From contig JAGYIG010000002.1 in assembly GCA_018402455.1 (NCBI GenBank), positions 1 through 64,000 on the forward strand: a DNA stretch of 64,000 bases. The letters run 5' to 3'. This DNA is from Opitutaceae bacterium. GTDB taxonomy: Bacteria > Verrucomicrobiota > Verrucomicrobiia > Opitutales > Opitutaceae. Numbering within the stretch: position 1 is the stretch's first letter; every line of letters begins with the position of its first letter. Position numbers and translations under genes: made by a program. This document shows, piece by piece, positions 9,497 through 18,570 of this stretch. Below the pieces are notes generated by a model. That model worked only from the letters and a program-made list of their open reading frames with translations, was not told the origin of the DNA and ran no database searches.

Positions 9497-12193
9497 TTAG
9501 TGGCCGTAAAGGTAGGCCACGATATCGGCGACGTCCTGCGCATCGAGGCCGAGTTGGTCGGCGCTGAGCATCAGGGAATTCCAGTGGCGATGCAGGCGTT
9601 GCACCCGATCGGCCGGAATCATTTGGCGAAGCCCGCCCATCGACGTGATGACCACCGGGTCGCCCGAGGCGGATACGATGCCGTAAACATTGCCGCCTCC
9701 CTTGAGAGCGACGCGATGCCCTTCATAGCCATGGGCGATATCGGCGTGGGGATTGACGATGGCGAGGATGGCCTGCTCCACGCCCTGCCGCGATACCCAG
9801 CCGTCCAACGCCGGGCCATAGTTGATGCCCGCCCCATCGAATTGGTGGCAGAGGCGACACGCGGCCGCCTTGTCGGCGCCGGCGGCTGCATCGCCACGAA
9901 GCGCCAGCACCGCCTCGACCGGAATCTGTTTCGCGCTATCGATCTCCGGGATCTCCGCCGGCACGATGGTTACCGTCTCAGGATCGTAGACACCCGCGGC
10001 CTTGACGGCCTCGCTCAGATTGGTCTCGGCCCAGCGCAGGTTCATATAGTTGAGCACCCACCAAAGCGCGGTGTCCTTGACCCGGCCCTCGGGTAATGTT
10101 TGCGAAAGCTCAAACACGGCATCGGCCGCACTTTGGTCGGCGATAAATCCGAGTGCGGTCAGGGCTTGGAGCCGACGCTCCTCGGGCAGGTTGGCATCAG
10201 CTGCCCGGGCGAAAAACTGCGGCACATAACCGGTCGGAGTAAGCCGCCAAACCAGATCGACGTAGCGATCAGAGGATCGATCGAGTCGCGGATCGGCGGA
10301 GGCTTCGAGGGCCTCGAACAGGGCGGTTTCCTTGCCGGTGGCACCGATGCCCCAGGCTTCGAGCAAGGTGCGGTCGGTGCCGTCGTATTGCGCCGCAATC
10401 TCGACCAGCAAGGGAAGGGCGATCTCAGCCGACTCGTCCCGCAGCGAGGTCGCCACTTCCCGGGCAAGGGAGGGCATGTGGGATGCCAACAGGTGTCGGG
10501 CTTCGGCCGGGGTGTGAAGGTTTTGCCGTCGGAGGGCGCGGTAGGCAGCGATTTGAATTTGGGGATCGTCGGAACCAAGGAGCTCACGGGTCTGGCGGAT
10601 TCCGCGGTCGCCGAGATGGGGCATCAGGGCGATGGCGCGGGCGGCGATGTAGGGATTTTCGTCCTCCAGCAGGGTCTTCACGGCATCCAAGGCATCCTCG
10701 CCAGCCGCCCGCAGGCGGGCGGCGCCCAGTTCACGGACGTTAACGGCGGGGCTCCGCAGCGCGGTCAACTGACCTGCTGTCGTATCGAGATCAAAATCGG
10801 GAATGTTCGGTTGGAATCCCTTGGGTGCCACCCGGTAAATCGCGCCACTGGTGGTGGCATCATGATCGGCGTGACCGCCCACCCGCGGGTCGAACCAATC
10901 CGCAATATAGATGGCCCCATCGACTCCCACAGCCACATCCGAGGGTCGGAACAGGGTGAGGAGTTCATCACTGGTCTTCCCGCGTAACGAATCCACTCCC
11001 GCCAGCCGCTGTTCGGGATTGGTGGTGAAAAACTGGGAACGTTCCAAGGAGAACCCGGCCCCCTCCGGTTGCGGTTGATAGCCGAACACGACGTTGCGGG
11101 CAGCTTCGCAACTGAGCAACAGGCCGCGCCAAGCTTCCCCCAGCGCCCCGTTTTCATAATAAGCGATTCCCGTCGGGGCCCCGGCCCCGTAAATGTCTCC
11201 CGCGGGCATCACCCCGGGGTCTTCCTGCCGCCACTCAGCGGTGGGCGTGTCCTGACCCGGTCGGCGGTCCGCGCTCCAATGCCGGGTGCCGTCGCGCGAG
11301 AAGAAGCCCGCATTGCCGTACTCCAGCAGGTAGGCGGTGCGGCTGGCGGGAGGGTCGTCGTTATCATTTTGGAACACGTCGCCAAACGAGGTCACCGTTT
11401 GTTCGTAGCTGTTGCGGAAGCCGTGCCCAATAACCTCCAAGTTGGTGCCATCGGGGTTCATGCGGGCGGCGAATCCACCGTTGTAAACATGGCTGTCATC
11501 GCTGGGGGCGGACGCGTAGTCCATGGGGCGGAAACTGTGAAACGGAATGGCTCCGGAGGCCTCAGCGTCGTATGCGCTGCCCACGCGGAAGGTGCGGTTG
11601 GAGCGATCAGTGAAATAAGCACCGGCATTGCCGGCGTTAAAATACCACAGCCCATCTGGTCCGACGGTCACGGAATGGAGGGCGTGGTCGTGGTTTTCGC
11701 CTTCAAACCCGGTCAATAGGATATCTTTTTTATCGATGGCAGGATCGAACACCAGATCCCGGTCCACGTCGGTGTAGATTATGAGGTGGGGGGCGTTGGA
11801 GACGACGATTTGATTGTCGATCACGGCGATGCCCAGCGGAGCACCCAACATCGGTTCCTGCACGAAGGTGTGGCTCGAATCAGCCGTGCCGTCTCCGTTG
11901 GTGTCGGCTAGCACGGTGATGCGGTCGCCGCGGGGGTCACGGTCGCGATTGCGACGGTAGTTAACGCCTTCGGCCACCCAAATCCGACCTTCGCGATCGA
12001 TGTCCATATTGGTCGGATTGCGCAGCATGGGAGATTGAGCCCAAATTGTGACCTCCAAGCCTGCCGGCACCGAAAAGAGATGGGTAGGCACGATGGTGGG
12101 AGCGGCGGAATCAGATTCGTCGGCGGAGAATCCGGAGGAGCCGCCCGTAATAATTAAAAGACCAACGCGGAGAAGAAAGGGAAGACGACGCAT
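9497..12193 (-). CDS. PVC-type haem-binding CxxCH protein (TIGR02604/TIGR02603 type)
   Basis: The 898-residue exported protein has a signal peptide (LLRVGLLIITGGSSGFSA). Next is a large N-terminal beta-propeller dehydrogenase-like domain of the type named Piru_Ver_Nterm, with NPTNMDIDREGRIWVAEG and repeated NGDGTAD-type loops. A HEAT-like region follows (about residues 480-700). The C terminus is a monohaem cytochrome domain with CRLCHQF and the distal methionine region near the end (VADIVAYLYGH). These proteins are expanded in Planctomycetes and Verrucomicrobia and are thought to oxidise sugars or related substrates in the periplasm, though substrates are mostly unproven. It is convergent with the octahaem gene, about 40 bp apart. 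Confidence 0.88.
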   Translation of the reverse strand: MRRLPFLLRVGLLIITGGSSGFSADESDSAAPTIVPTHLFSVPAGLEVTIWAQSPMLRNPTNMDIDREGRIWVAEGVNYRRNRDRDPRGDRITVLADTNGDGTADSSHTFVQEPMLGAPLGIAVIDNQIVVSNAPHLIIYTDVDRDLVFDPAIDKKDILLTGFEGENHDHALHSVTVGPDGLWYFNAGNAGAYFTDRSNRTFRVGSAYDAEASGAIPFHSFRPMDYASAPSDDSHVYNGGFAARMNPDGTNLEVIGHGFRNSYEQTVTSFGDVFQNDNDDPPASRTAYLLEYGNAGFFSRDGTRHWSADRRPGQDTPTAEWRQEDPGVMPAGDIYGAGAPTGIAYYENGALGEAWRGLLLSCEAARNVVFGYQPQPEGAGFSLERSQFFTTNPEQRLAGVDSLRGKTSDELLTLFRPSDVAVGVDGAIYIADWFDPRVGGHADHDATTSGAIYRVAPKGFQPNIPDFDLDTTAGQLTALRSPAVNVRELGAARLRAAGEDALDAVKTLLEDENPYIAARAIALMPHLGDRGIRQTRELLGSDDPQIQIAAYRALRRQNLHTPAEARHLLASHMPSLAREVATSLRDESAEIALPLLVEIAAQYDGTDRTLLEAWGIGATGKETALFEALEASADPRLDRSSDRYVDLVWRLTPTGYVPQFFARAADANLPEERRLQALTALGFIADQSAADAVFELSQTLPEGRVKDTALWWVLNYMNLRWAETNLSEAVKAAGVYDPETVTIVPAEIPEIDSAKQIPVEAVLALRGDAAAGADKAAACRLCHQFDGAGINYGPALDGWVSRQGVEQAILAIVNPHADIAHGYEGHRVALKGGGNVYGIVSASGDPVVITSMGGLRQMIPADRVQRLHRHWNSLMLSADQLGLDAQDVADIVAYLYGH

Positions 12194-12461
12194 AACAGAG
12201 ATAAGAGCCTTGCGGGGAGTAGAGGGGAGAGGGAACTGACAGCGCGCTGAAAGCAGATGGCAATGTTGCAGCTAAGATGACCGTTCACCCGTCCATATCC
12301 TGTCCTCCCTGCCAAAACCCGGCGGTCGAATCAGGTTTGTTTTTTGTAACGTCCGAGGCCGATCTTGATCGATGGGACCCAGCCGCGGGTGTCGGGGCGC
12401 TGATTCCCGAAAAACCCAAGATCAACGTTCGAACCGGCGGGCCGGCGGGCAGCGGAGCAAT
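12194..12461. other. Intergenic region with no supported gene
   Basis: This stretch separates the 5' end of the PVC haem-protein gene from the 3' end of the Ton operon. It should carry the promoter of the haem-protein gene, but I cannot point to convincing -35/-10 boxes. The 91-codon plus-strand ORF (12277-12552) runs across the terminator and into the antisense of the next gene, and I discount it. Confidence 0.5.
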
Positions 12462-12490
12462 AAAAAAACCCGGTCAACACGACCGGGTTT
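12462..12490 (-). terminator. Rho-independent terminator of the Ton operon
   Basis: A perfect 10-bp stem (aaacccggtc / gaccgggttt) encloses the 5-base loop aacac. On the minus strand it is followed by a run of seven T. It lies directly after the stop of the last operon gene, so it ends the minus-strand transcript. Confidence 0.92.
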
Positions 12491-12511
12491 GCTTGAAGTG
12501 GGGGGGGCGTC

Positions 12512-13048
12512 TTAGCGGCGCCCCGTTGCCGGTGGCAGGATGGGTTTTTTGACCAACACGCTGGTTTCGGCTTTCTGCGAGACCATTTGAGCCATGCGCT
12601 GGACTTCGAGTTCGGCGTTGCGTTTGGCGATGCGGGCGGCTTCTACCTCCTTCATCATCACGAAAACCTCACCGTTGAGTGCCTCCCGTTGACTGCGGAG
12701 CTCGGTCAGTTTGATCTCCAATTCATTGATTTTTTGTTGGTGGGCATCGGACTTGGCCTTGGCGTCGGCGGTATCGGCGGCAACCTTGGCTCCATCGGCT
12801 GCCCAAGCCGCACGACGTTTGGCAATTCTGGCCGCCTCATCGGATTCGCGCTCAGCGGTGCGCCGGGCGGCGTCTTCCTTGGACTTGCGTTCGGCCTCAG
12901 CTTTTTCCGCTGCTTCCTGAGCTTCCGCGGCAGCGACCGCAGCGGCCTTTTCGGCAACCGCAATCTCGTTTTTCGCAGAGAAGTCCTGATAAAAGAAGTA
13001 GAAGATTCCCAGCGCGATGAGGGGGATGATGATGTAAGATTTAGCCAT
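12512..13048 (-). CDS. Membrane-anchored coiled-coil protein, last gene of Ton operon (paralogue A)
   Basis: The 178-residue protein has one N-terminal membrane helix (YIIIPLIALGIFYFFYQDF). A long Ala/Glu/Lys-rich heptad region of about 120 residues then predicts an extended periplasmic coiled coil. The tail is basic and proline-rich (KKPILPPATGRR). It is a paralogue of the adjacent upstream gene: same length, same helix placement and the same phenylalanine/tyrosine pattern at the end of the helix. I do not recognise a named family. TolA-like spanning rods have this general architecture, and its place behind exbBD-tonB suggests an accessory structural part of the energy-transduction complex. 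Confidence 0.75.
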   Translation of the reverse strand: MAKSYIIIPLIALGIFYFFYQDFSAKNEIAVAEKAAAVAAAEAQEAAEKAEAERKSKEDAARRTAERESDEAARIAKRRAAWAADGAKVAADTADAKAKSDAHQQKINELEIKLTELRSQREALNGEVFVMMKEVEAARIAKRNAELEVQRMAQMVSQKAETSVLVKKPILPPATGRR

Positions 13049-13081
13049 GGTTCTTAGTGGGCGAGGGTGGCGTTGGAAGGG

Positions 13082-13618
13082 TTATTTGGACTCGGCGGCC
13101 GCGGCGGCGACGAGTGCAGCAGCGTGGGCGGCTTCGGCTTGGCGGATGTCCTGAATGACGGCTTGGAATTTCTTTTCGTTGTTCTGGGCTACGGTGACGT
13201 AGCTGCGGAGATACTCGACTTCGTCGTTCAACCGCTGCTTATCGACGGTCGTCGTGGCAATGTCTGCTTGCACCAGCACGATATCTTTTTCGAGTTGCGA
13301 AACCTTTTCGGCCAGGCGGCGACGCTCGGAGTCGGCGATGTCCCGGGCCTCGACCGCCTGTTGACGGGCTTCTTTCTCAGCCAGCTCCTTGGCCTCGTTG
13401 GCTTCGCGTGCGGCTCTACGGTCGGCATTGAGAGCCACAGCCTCCTTGATCGCGCGCTCGCGGTCGGCGGCTTCTTGTTTCAAATCGTCGATGCGGGCCT
13501 GTTTGGCAGCCTCCACCTTGGCGATTTTGTCCGCCTCGTACTCCTTGGTGAAGTCCATGTAAAAGAATAAAAAGATTCCCAGCGCTACAGCTGGGGCGAG
13601 GAAGTAGACTTTCTTCAT
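13082..13618 (-). CDS. Membrane-anchored coiled-coil protein of Ton operon (paralogue B)
   Basis: This 178-residue protein begins MKKVYFLAPAVALGIFLFFYMDF, a single membrane anchor. A charged heptad-rich segment with EAKELAEKEARQQ-type repeats follows, then an alanine-rich end (HAAALVAAAAAESK). It is exactly as long as the gene downstream (12512-13048), and the helix-to-coil boundary aligns, which indicates tandem duplication. The two genes are 33 bp apart, and both lie downstream of the TPR gene in the ExbB/ExbD/TonB operon. A TolA-like or scaffold role for the pair is inference only. Confidence 0.75.
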   Translation of the reverse strand: MKKVYFLAPAVALGIFLFFYMDFTKEYEADKIAKVEAAKQARIDDLKQEAADRERAIKEAVALNADRRAAREANEAKELAEKEARQQAVEARDIADSERRRLAEKVSQLEKDIVLVQADIATTTVDKQRLNDEVEYLRSYVTVAQNNEKKFQAVIQDIRQAEAAHAAALVAAAAAESK

Positions 13619-13641
13619 ATCGTAAGTGAGGGGATGATAAG

Positions 13642-15033
13642 TTAAATGGTGGCTTCGAGGGCAGCTTGTCGTTCTTCAATGGCTCCCTTGATTGCGTCGT
13701 AGAGGCCCTGGGCGCGATCAGCTCCGGCATCGACAGCTTGTTCGGCCAAAACAAGGGCATCTTCGTATTTCTTGAGTTCGTAGCCCATGTAGGCCACGAA
13801 CATCAGTGTCGCCGGGCGATTCTTCAGGTTGCCCTTGCTGAGCGCGGTGCGACCGGACTTGTAGGCGTCTTCGAGTTTGTCCGTGGTGTAGTAGATGTTG
13901 GCGATGCGGAAATCGAGTTCGCCTTCGGTCGGCCATTTTTTTGCCGCGGTCTGCAACGCGTCGATGGCTGCCAACTGCTTGTGGACCTGCTGATAAGAGG
14001 AGGCTAGGTATTCCCAGTTTTGTTGAGTGTCCTCAATCTTGCCGCTGTTGAGACCTTCCACCAAGTAGCGGATGGCTTGGTCGAACTGTTGGATATTCAT
14101 CAGAATACCCACCCGATTGAAATGGTCTCGGGGCTCATCCAGAATGGCCAACTTTTGGGCGCGATCAATGGTGAGCACCGTGCGAATGTTCCACTCGATG
14201 TTTTCGCGGGAACCGTCGGGGGCTTCATTGGCCAAATTGAGGTAGGTTGCCTGCAGTTGCTGCCAATATTGTCGGTTGGTCGGTTTTTGGCGGACCAGCA
14301 GCTCCAAAATTTCGGCAGCTTCCTTGTTCTTGGCGTCTTGTTGGAGGGCAGCAAGAATCAGAACGTAAAAGCTTTCACGGGGCTGCAGACTCATTAGGAG
14401 GCCTTGCTCGGCAATGTCCCGGGCCTCGTTGAGGAGGGCGGTGTCCGTTTTGGACTCGTCCATCGTGGCCTGGGTGTAAATCATGGTTGCCGCGTAGGAC
14501 AGGGAGTCCTCGGTGGGCGAATCGTTCTCGGCCAAGTAGACTTTAATCGCTTGGTAGGCTTTACGCAGGTATTCGGTCTTCTTGCGCGCATCGGCCGGGG
14601 AGGTGCCTTTGATCGCGGTCGCTTCCTGAAAGTAGAGCTGGGACAGGATTTGGTTGAATTCCAAAATACGCCGCTGGTCCATGAAATCATAGGCCATGCC
14701 CAGGCGCAGCACGTCTTCCATGGGGGAAATCGCCTCAGCGTAGCGTTCCTGGGTGAGCAGAACTTGAATTTTGATCTGCTTCAGCACCGTGGTGTCGTAG
14801 GACTCGGGTGCCGCGGTGAGCAGCTGAGTATCGATAATTGCCAGAGTCTCATCCCATTGCTTGGCTTCGGTGAGTTCCTGGATTTTACCCAAGCTCTCGG
14901 AGACTTTGTCGGAGATTTCCTTCTTGGGCGCAGTGCTTGCTTGCGCGAAGGTGACGCAGGGCAACGCCGCCGCGACCGATAGGGTCAAGCCGGTGAGACG
15001 AAGGATACGTGAGAGAGAAGAGGGTCGAATCAT
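13642..15033 (-). CDS. Periplasmic TPR protein of the Ton operon
   Basis: The 463-residue product has a signal peptide (LRLTGLTLSVAAALPCVTFAQA). Many tetratricopeptide-like helices follow (for example AIRYLVEGLNSGKIEDTQQNWEYLASSYQ and AIDALQTAAKKWPTEGELDFRIANIYY). Genes of this type habitually sit after tonB in bacterial ExbBD-TonB operons. They are thought to form a periplasmic protein-protein interface, though the partner is not established. The start is two bases past the tonB stop, which implies translational coupling. Nothing in it looks truncated. Confidence 0.85.
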   Translation of the reverse strand: MIRPSSLSRILRLTGLTLSVAAALPCVTFAQASTAPKKEISDKVSESLGKIQELTEAKQWDETLAIIDTQLLTAAPESYDTTVLKQIKIQVLLTQERYAEAISPMEDVLRLGMAYDFMDQRRILEFNQILSQLYFQEATAIKGTSPADARKKTEYLRKAYQAIKVYLAENDSPTEDSLSYAATMIYTQATMDESKTDTALLNEARDIAEQGLLMSLQPRESFYVLILAALQQDAKNKEAAEILELLVRQKPTNRQYWQQLQATYLNLANEAPDGSRENIEWNIRTVLTIDRAQKLAILDEPRDHFNRVGILMNIQQFDQAIRYLVEGLNSGKIEDTQQNWEYLASSYQQVHKQLAAIDALQTAAKKWPTEGELDFRIANIYYTTDKLEDAYKSGRTALSKGNLKNRPATLMFVAYMGYELKKYEDALVLAEQAVDAGADRAQGLYDAIKGAIEERQAALEATI

Positions 15034-15035
15034 GA

Positions 15036-15701
15036 TTATTCGGTGATGCTGAACACGATTGGGACCTGCATGCGGGTGTTGACGGAACGACCACCCTTCT
15101 TACCGGGGCGGAAGCGCCATTTACTGACCGCCTGCACGGCCGCTGACTCAAATTCGCGATGGGTGGAACGGATCGGGTAGGCCTCGCGGACGGCGCCGTT
15201 GGAATCGACGATGAAGCCGACCAAAACCTGTCCCTCAATGCCGGCCCGGCGCATTTCGAAGGGATAGATGGGTTTGGACTGAAAACGGGGGGTAGGGGCC
15301 TGGTCCAGGTTCTTCAGATCGAAGAGGTCTTTCATGCCCTTGCCGATGCCGCGGGAGGCGCTGGTCTTCGGGATGGAGATGACTCCGGACGGTCGGTCCA
15401 GGCCGGGAGGAGGCGGGGGTTGAAGTTTCTGCACGAAGGCCGATTCGACATTCACGGAAGGCACGTCGGATTGCATGGGAGGGGCGAACTCGATTTCCTC
15501 GAACACTTCGCTGGACTCCTCTTCAAAAATTTCTTCCGGCTCGGGTTCCAGCGGAGGCATTTCCATCAATTCGATTTCGAATTCTTCCTCTTGCTGGACC
15601 ACGGCGACGACCTCTTCCTCGGGAAAGAATTTTTCCCAGCCAAAAAAGGCGGCGTGCAGTGACACGGAAACGATAAGGCCAATGATAAGATCTCGGGTCA
15701 T
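15036..15701 (-). CDS. tonB: TonB-family energy transducer
   Basis: TonB transmits proton-motive-force energy from ExbB/ExbD to outer-membrane receptors. The 221-residue protein has an N-terminal anchor (LIIGLIVSVSLHAAFFGW) carrying the Ser-x3-His pattern typical of TonB (SVSLHAAF). A Glu/Pro-rich periplasmic linker follows, then the C-terminal domain, with YPFEMRRAGIEGQVLVGFIVDSNGAV and KWRFRPGKKGG. The linker is acidic (EEEFEIELMEMPPLEPEPEEI) rather than the Pro-Lys/Pro-Glu ladder of E. coli TonB. It lies between exbD2 and the TPR gene. No TonB-dependent receptor is present in the window. Confidence 0.93.
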   Translation of the reverse strand: MTRDLIIGLIVSVSLHAAFFGWEKFFPEEEVVAVVQQEEEFEIELMEMPPLEPEPEEIFEEESSEVFEEIEFAPPMQSDVPSVNVESAFVQKLQPPPPPGLDRPSGVISIPKTSASRGIGKGMKDLFDLKNLDQAPTPRFQSKPIYPFEMRRAGIEGQVLVGFIVDSNGAVREAYPIRSTHREFESAAVQAVSKWRFRPGKKGGRSVNTRMQVPIVFSITE

Positions 15702-15721
15702 GGGTTTGATCCTGGGTTCGT

Positions 15722-16180
15722 TTAGCGGCCGGTCGGGCGGTAAACCGTCTCGAAGGAGACTTGGATTTTGTTCGGGTTACCGGGTTCGACCAAGCGGACC
15801 TTGTCGAGAGCTTCCACGACATCGCCGTAACGGGCCAGATCGTCGGTGGTCAGAAGCACCCGTGGATTGGGCTCTTCGTTGGCATATTGGCCCAAGCGAT
15901 ACTCCACCTCCTTGAGGGTGATCATTTCCTGATTCCAATAGAAGTTTCCATTGTCCGAGACCTGCAGGGTGACTGGTTTGTCCTCCTCGTCCTGCGGTTT
16001 GGCATTGGGTACCGCTTGCGGAAGATTGATGTCGATCGACTGAATCCGGTTCAGCGAGAGGGTGAAGAGAACGAAGGTAGCAAGCAGGAAGAAGATAACG
16101 TCAATGAGGGGGATGACCTCGATGCGTGCCTCTTTTGCAATCTCCTTAGTAAGTTGTTTGGATTTGCCTTTACCGGCCAT
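15722..16180 (-). CDS. exbD: ExbD/TolR-family proton channel subunit (second copy)
   Basis: This 152-residue protein has a short cytoplasmic N terminus and one membrane helix (EVIPLIDVIFFLLATFVLFTLSL) carrying the conserved Asp that conducts protons in ExbD/TolR. A periplasmic domain follows. It works with ExbB to energise TonB. It resembles the neighbouring ExbD closely across the helix but differs in the periplasmic part, so the two may form a heterodimer, as in other two-ExbD operons. It begins 40 bp after the first exbD stop. Confidence 0.93.
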   Translation of the reverse strand: MAGKGKSKQLTKEIAKEARIEVIPLIDVIFFLLATFVLFTLSLNRIQSIDINLPQAVPNAKPQDEEDKPVTLQVSDNGNFYWNQEMITLKEVEYRLGQYANEEPNPRVLLTTDDLARYGDVVEALDKVRLVEPGNPNKIQVSFETVYRPTGR

Positions 16181-16220
16181 AGTAGGGGAGACGGAGCAAT
16201 TTAAGGTTTCTTGGAAACTA

Positions 16221-16652
16221 TCAGGCGTTGGGTAGGACCCGGGTCTCGATCTTCACCTTTTGGAATCCAGCTTTGCGCACCTCGTCGAATACGTAGCGGG
16301 CTTGGCTGAAGAAGGCGGATTCGTCTCCGTTGATGAGGAAGCGAGCTTCTGTTCCCTCTTGTTGGTAAATGACCTTCAGGCGCTCCAAAAACTCATCGAG
16401 CGAAATCATGTCCTTGTTCCAAGCCAAGGTTCCCTCAGCGGTGACACTGATGGTGTAAGCACCGGCGGGGTCACGCGCGGCACTGGTTTGGGTCTGTGGC
16501 AGCTGCACCGGCACGCCCTCTGATTTGTTCAGAGAGAGGGTGAAGAGCACGAAGGTCGCCAGTAGGAAAAAGATCACGTCAATGAGGGGAATGACCTCAA
16601 TCCGTGCCTTTTTACTGCCGTCGGGGTTGAATTTGCCGCCGCCGCCTGCCAT
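16221..16652 (-). CDS. exbD: ExbD/TolR-family proton channel subunit (first copy)
   Basis: The 143-residue protein has a glycine-rich N terminus (AGGGGKFNPDGSKKARIEV), then the ExbD membrane helix with its proton-carrying Asp (VIPLIDVIFFLLATFVLF) and a small periplasmic domain. The helix is almost identical to the one in the next gene, so the pair is a duplication. It follows exbB by about 50 bp in the same operon. Homologues in Ton and Tol systems act as dimers within an ExbB pentamer. Confidence 0.93.
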   Translation of the reverse strand: MAGGGGKFNPDGSKKARIEVIPLIDVIFFLLATFVLFTLSLNKSEGVPVQLPQTQTSAARDPAGAYTISVTAEGTLAWNKDMISLDEFLERLKVIYQQEGTEARFLINGDESAFFSQARYVFDEVRKAGFQKVKIETRVLPNA

Positions 16653-16700
16653 AGCTGGTCAGTGAGTAAGTTGGAGTGATGGGCTCAATCGATTGCTCGA

Positions 16701-17369
16701 TTAGACCGTGGCGGATTCTTCACCCTTTTTGCTCATGATCAGCTCAAGGGCATTGGAAGCGTCGGAGACGTCGTGCTTGGCCTGGGCGATTCTTGCGTTC
16801 ATGTAGTTGAACGGAAAGAGACCGAAGATGGCGATGGCGAGACCGCAGGCTGTCGCGATGAGCGCTTCTCCTACACCGCCCGTGATAGCACCGGAGTTGG
16901 CGGCAATGTCGCTGCCTTCACCCAAAGCGGCGAAGGTTGCCATCATGCCGGTGACGGTTCCGAGCAGCCCCACGTAAGGAGCGGCCGTGATGATGGTGTC
17001 CATCGTGGGCATACCTTGATTGTAGCGCTGAAATTCCTGGTTGGTCGCACGGGCGAAGGCGTTGGCCATTGAGGTGTCCTTGTGGGTGAGGGAGTAGACC
17101 AGAATGCGAGCGATGAAATCTTTTGACTTACGGCCGATGCTGATCGCGCCTTCGAAGTCACCGGCCTCAACCCGTTCGAGGACTTTCTCGACAGACTCAC
17201 GGTCGCGTAGGGAGGCCTCCCGGATGGTGAAGATCACCCGCTCGATAACTACGGTCAGGATAACGAACGAGAGGACGATGATCGGCCACATGATGTAGCC
17301 ACCGTGCTTGAAGAACTCCATCGGAGTGAGATTCATCAAGAAAGCGATCGGAAGGGAGAACGAGGTCAT
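16701..17369 (-). CDS. exbB: ExbB/MotA/TolQ-family proton channel, first gene of Ton operon
   Basis: The 222-residue inner-membrane protein has three hydrophobic segments: GGYIMWPIIVLSFVILTVVIERVIF, APYVGLLGTVTGMMATFAAL and GEALIATACGLAIAIFGLFPFNY. The last two are the conserved ExbB pore helices, with the TGxxGTVxGM-like signature. Together with ExbD it converts the proton gradient into TonB motion. It heads a seven-gene minus-strand operon (exbB, exbD, exbD, tonB, TPR, two coiled-coil genes) that ends at the terminator at 12462. Confidence 0.93.
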   Translation of the reverse strand: MTSFSLPIAFLMNLTPMEFFKHGGYIMWPIIVLSFVILTVVIERVIFTIREASLRDRESVEKVLERVEAGDFEGAISIGRKSKDFIARILVYSLTHKDTSMANAFARATNQEFQRYNQGMPTMDTIITAAPYVGLLGTVTGMMATFAALGEGSDIAANSGAITGGVGEALIATACGLAIAIFGLFPFNYMNARIAQAKHDVSDASNALELIMSKKGEESATV

Positions 17370-17674
17370 GTTAACTTATTTTTGGGTGGAGGAGAGTTAG
17401 ACTTAAGGAATCAGGTAGAGGTTTAAAATCGCGAATTGGCATGACGGCTCATGCGCCGGGATTAAGCAACTGGAAATCTCCGGAGGCAGATTTAACCGCA
17501 GGATTCGGGCCATAATTCATGAGATTTTAATTTGGCGGGGCGGCGGTTGAAAGTTGGGTGGAGCTAGGGGAGGGGGAAGGAAAGGTGGGAGACGTTTCGC
17601 GGGCGTCGCTAAGAGTCAATGTCGAACCGAGGCCTTTTGTTAAGGCGGGGTTAACTTCGCATGATTCAGCCCAG
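17370..17674. other. Promoter-bearing intergenic region upstream of exbB
   Basis: About 300 bases, AT-richer than the genes around it, lie between the exbB start and the tRNA-Gln 3' end. I see no ORF. It must hold the Ton operon promoter, but no -35/-10 pair or Fur-like palindrome stands out. Confidence 0.4.
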
Positions 17675-17748
17675 TGGCTGCCCGACTAGGACTCGAACCT
17701 AGACAAACAGAGTCAGAGTCTGCGGTGCTACCATTACACCATCGGGCA
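17675..17748 (-). tRNA. tRNA-Gln (anticodon CUG)
   Basis: The minus strand folds into a full cloverleaf. The acceptor is TGCCCGA/TCGGGCA, the anticodon stem GCAGA/TCTGT carries the loop CTCTGAC (anticodon CTG), and the T-loop region is GGTTCGAGTCC. Discriminator G is followed by an encoded CCA. Third of three tRNAs on this strand. Confidence 0.95.
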
Positions 17749-17794
17749 AAGGAAAGACCACTGGGTTCGTTGGACTGGGGCAGGGTGCGAGCGG

Positions 17795-17869
17795 TGGAGC
17801 CGGCGACTGGAATCGAACCTGTAACCGCCTGTTTACAAAACAGGTGCTCTACCATTGAGCTACGCCGGC
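17795..17869 (-). tRNA. tRNA-Thr (anticodon UGU)
   Basis: Minus-strand cloverleaf with acceptor GCCGGCG/CGCCGGC and D-arm TAGCTCAATGGTAGAGCA. The anticodon stem CCTGT/ACAGG carries the loop TTTGTAA (anticodon TGT). The T-arm is GGTTCGATTCC, and CCA is encoded after discriminator T. Confidence 0.95.
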
Positions 17870-18005
17870 CGCTTGACCGGTCGCACGATGATGCCGTGGT
17901 AACCAACGAACTAAGACTGAATTAGAGGAAGGAGAAAGAACCGATAAGAGGCCTCGGAGGAGTCCGATTTCGCACTCCTCGTGGCACTGGCTGAACGTCT
18001 CGCAT

Positions 18006-18080
<75 letters not shown>

Positions 18081-18289
18081 ATGCAATGGAGGGCCGAATA
18101 GCTCATTTCCGAGGATTGGTTGTCAACCAACTTCTTACCCTAAAAAACTGCTCCCGGGTTCTGGGCCTGAGGTTGACGTGAGGGGACGGTTCTCCTGGTC
18201 GAGGCTGCCCTTGAAATCGAGGGGCGCAATCGCGGTAAATTTCCCCTTGCCAAGGCCGCGGCCGCTCTCTGTGTTCGACCGCTCTCCTC

Positions 18290-18484
18290 ATGCAGAAGAC
18301 CAAAAAATCCATCGCTAAGCGCTTCAAATTGACCGCCAAAGGCAAATTGATGCGTCGCACGCCCGGTTTTCGTCACTTGATGGCCACGAAGAGCTCGAAG
18401 CAAAAGCGGCGAGCCTCGCAGGACAAACACGTGTCGCCCGGTCGCACGGCCAACCTCAAACGTGGGCTTCCCCACGGCCTCTGA
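18290..18484 (+). CDS. rpmI: 50S ribosomal protein L35
   Basis: The 64-residue, very basic protein carries the L35 pattern KTKKSIAKRFKLTAKGKL and RRASQDKHV. It belongs to the large ribosomal subunit. It precedes rplT by about 85 bp, the usual order. The usual upstream partner infC (IF3) is absent here and is replaced by the divergent tRNA cluster. Confidence 0.96.
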   Translation: MQKTKKSIAKRFKLTAKGKLMRRTPGFRHLMATKSSKQKRRASQDKHVSPGRTANLKRGLPHGL

Positions 18485-18570
18485 GCCCGCAGCGCTTACA
18501 ACCGTAATTCGCTGTCCGGGTGAATCCTAACGAGACGACCCGACGGCGCCAAAAACACCACTAATACAAC

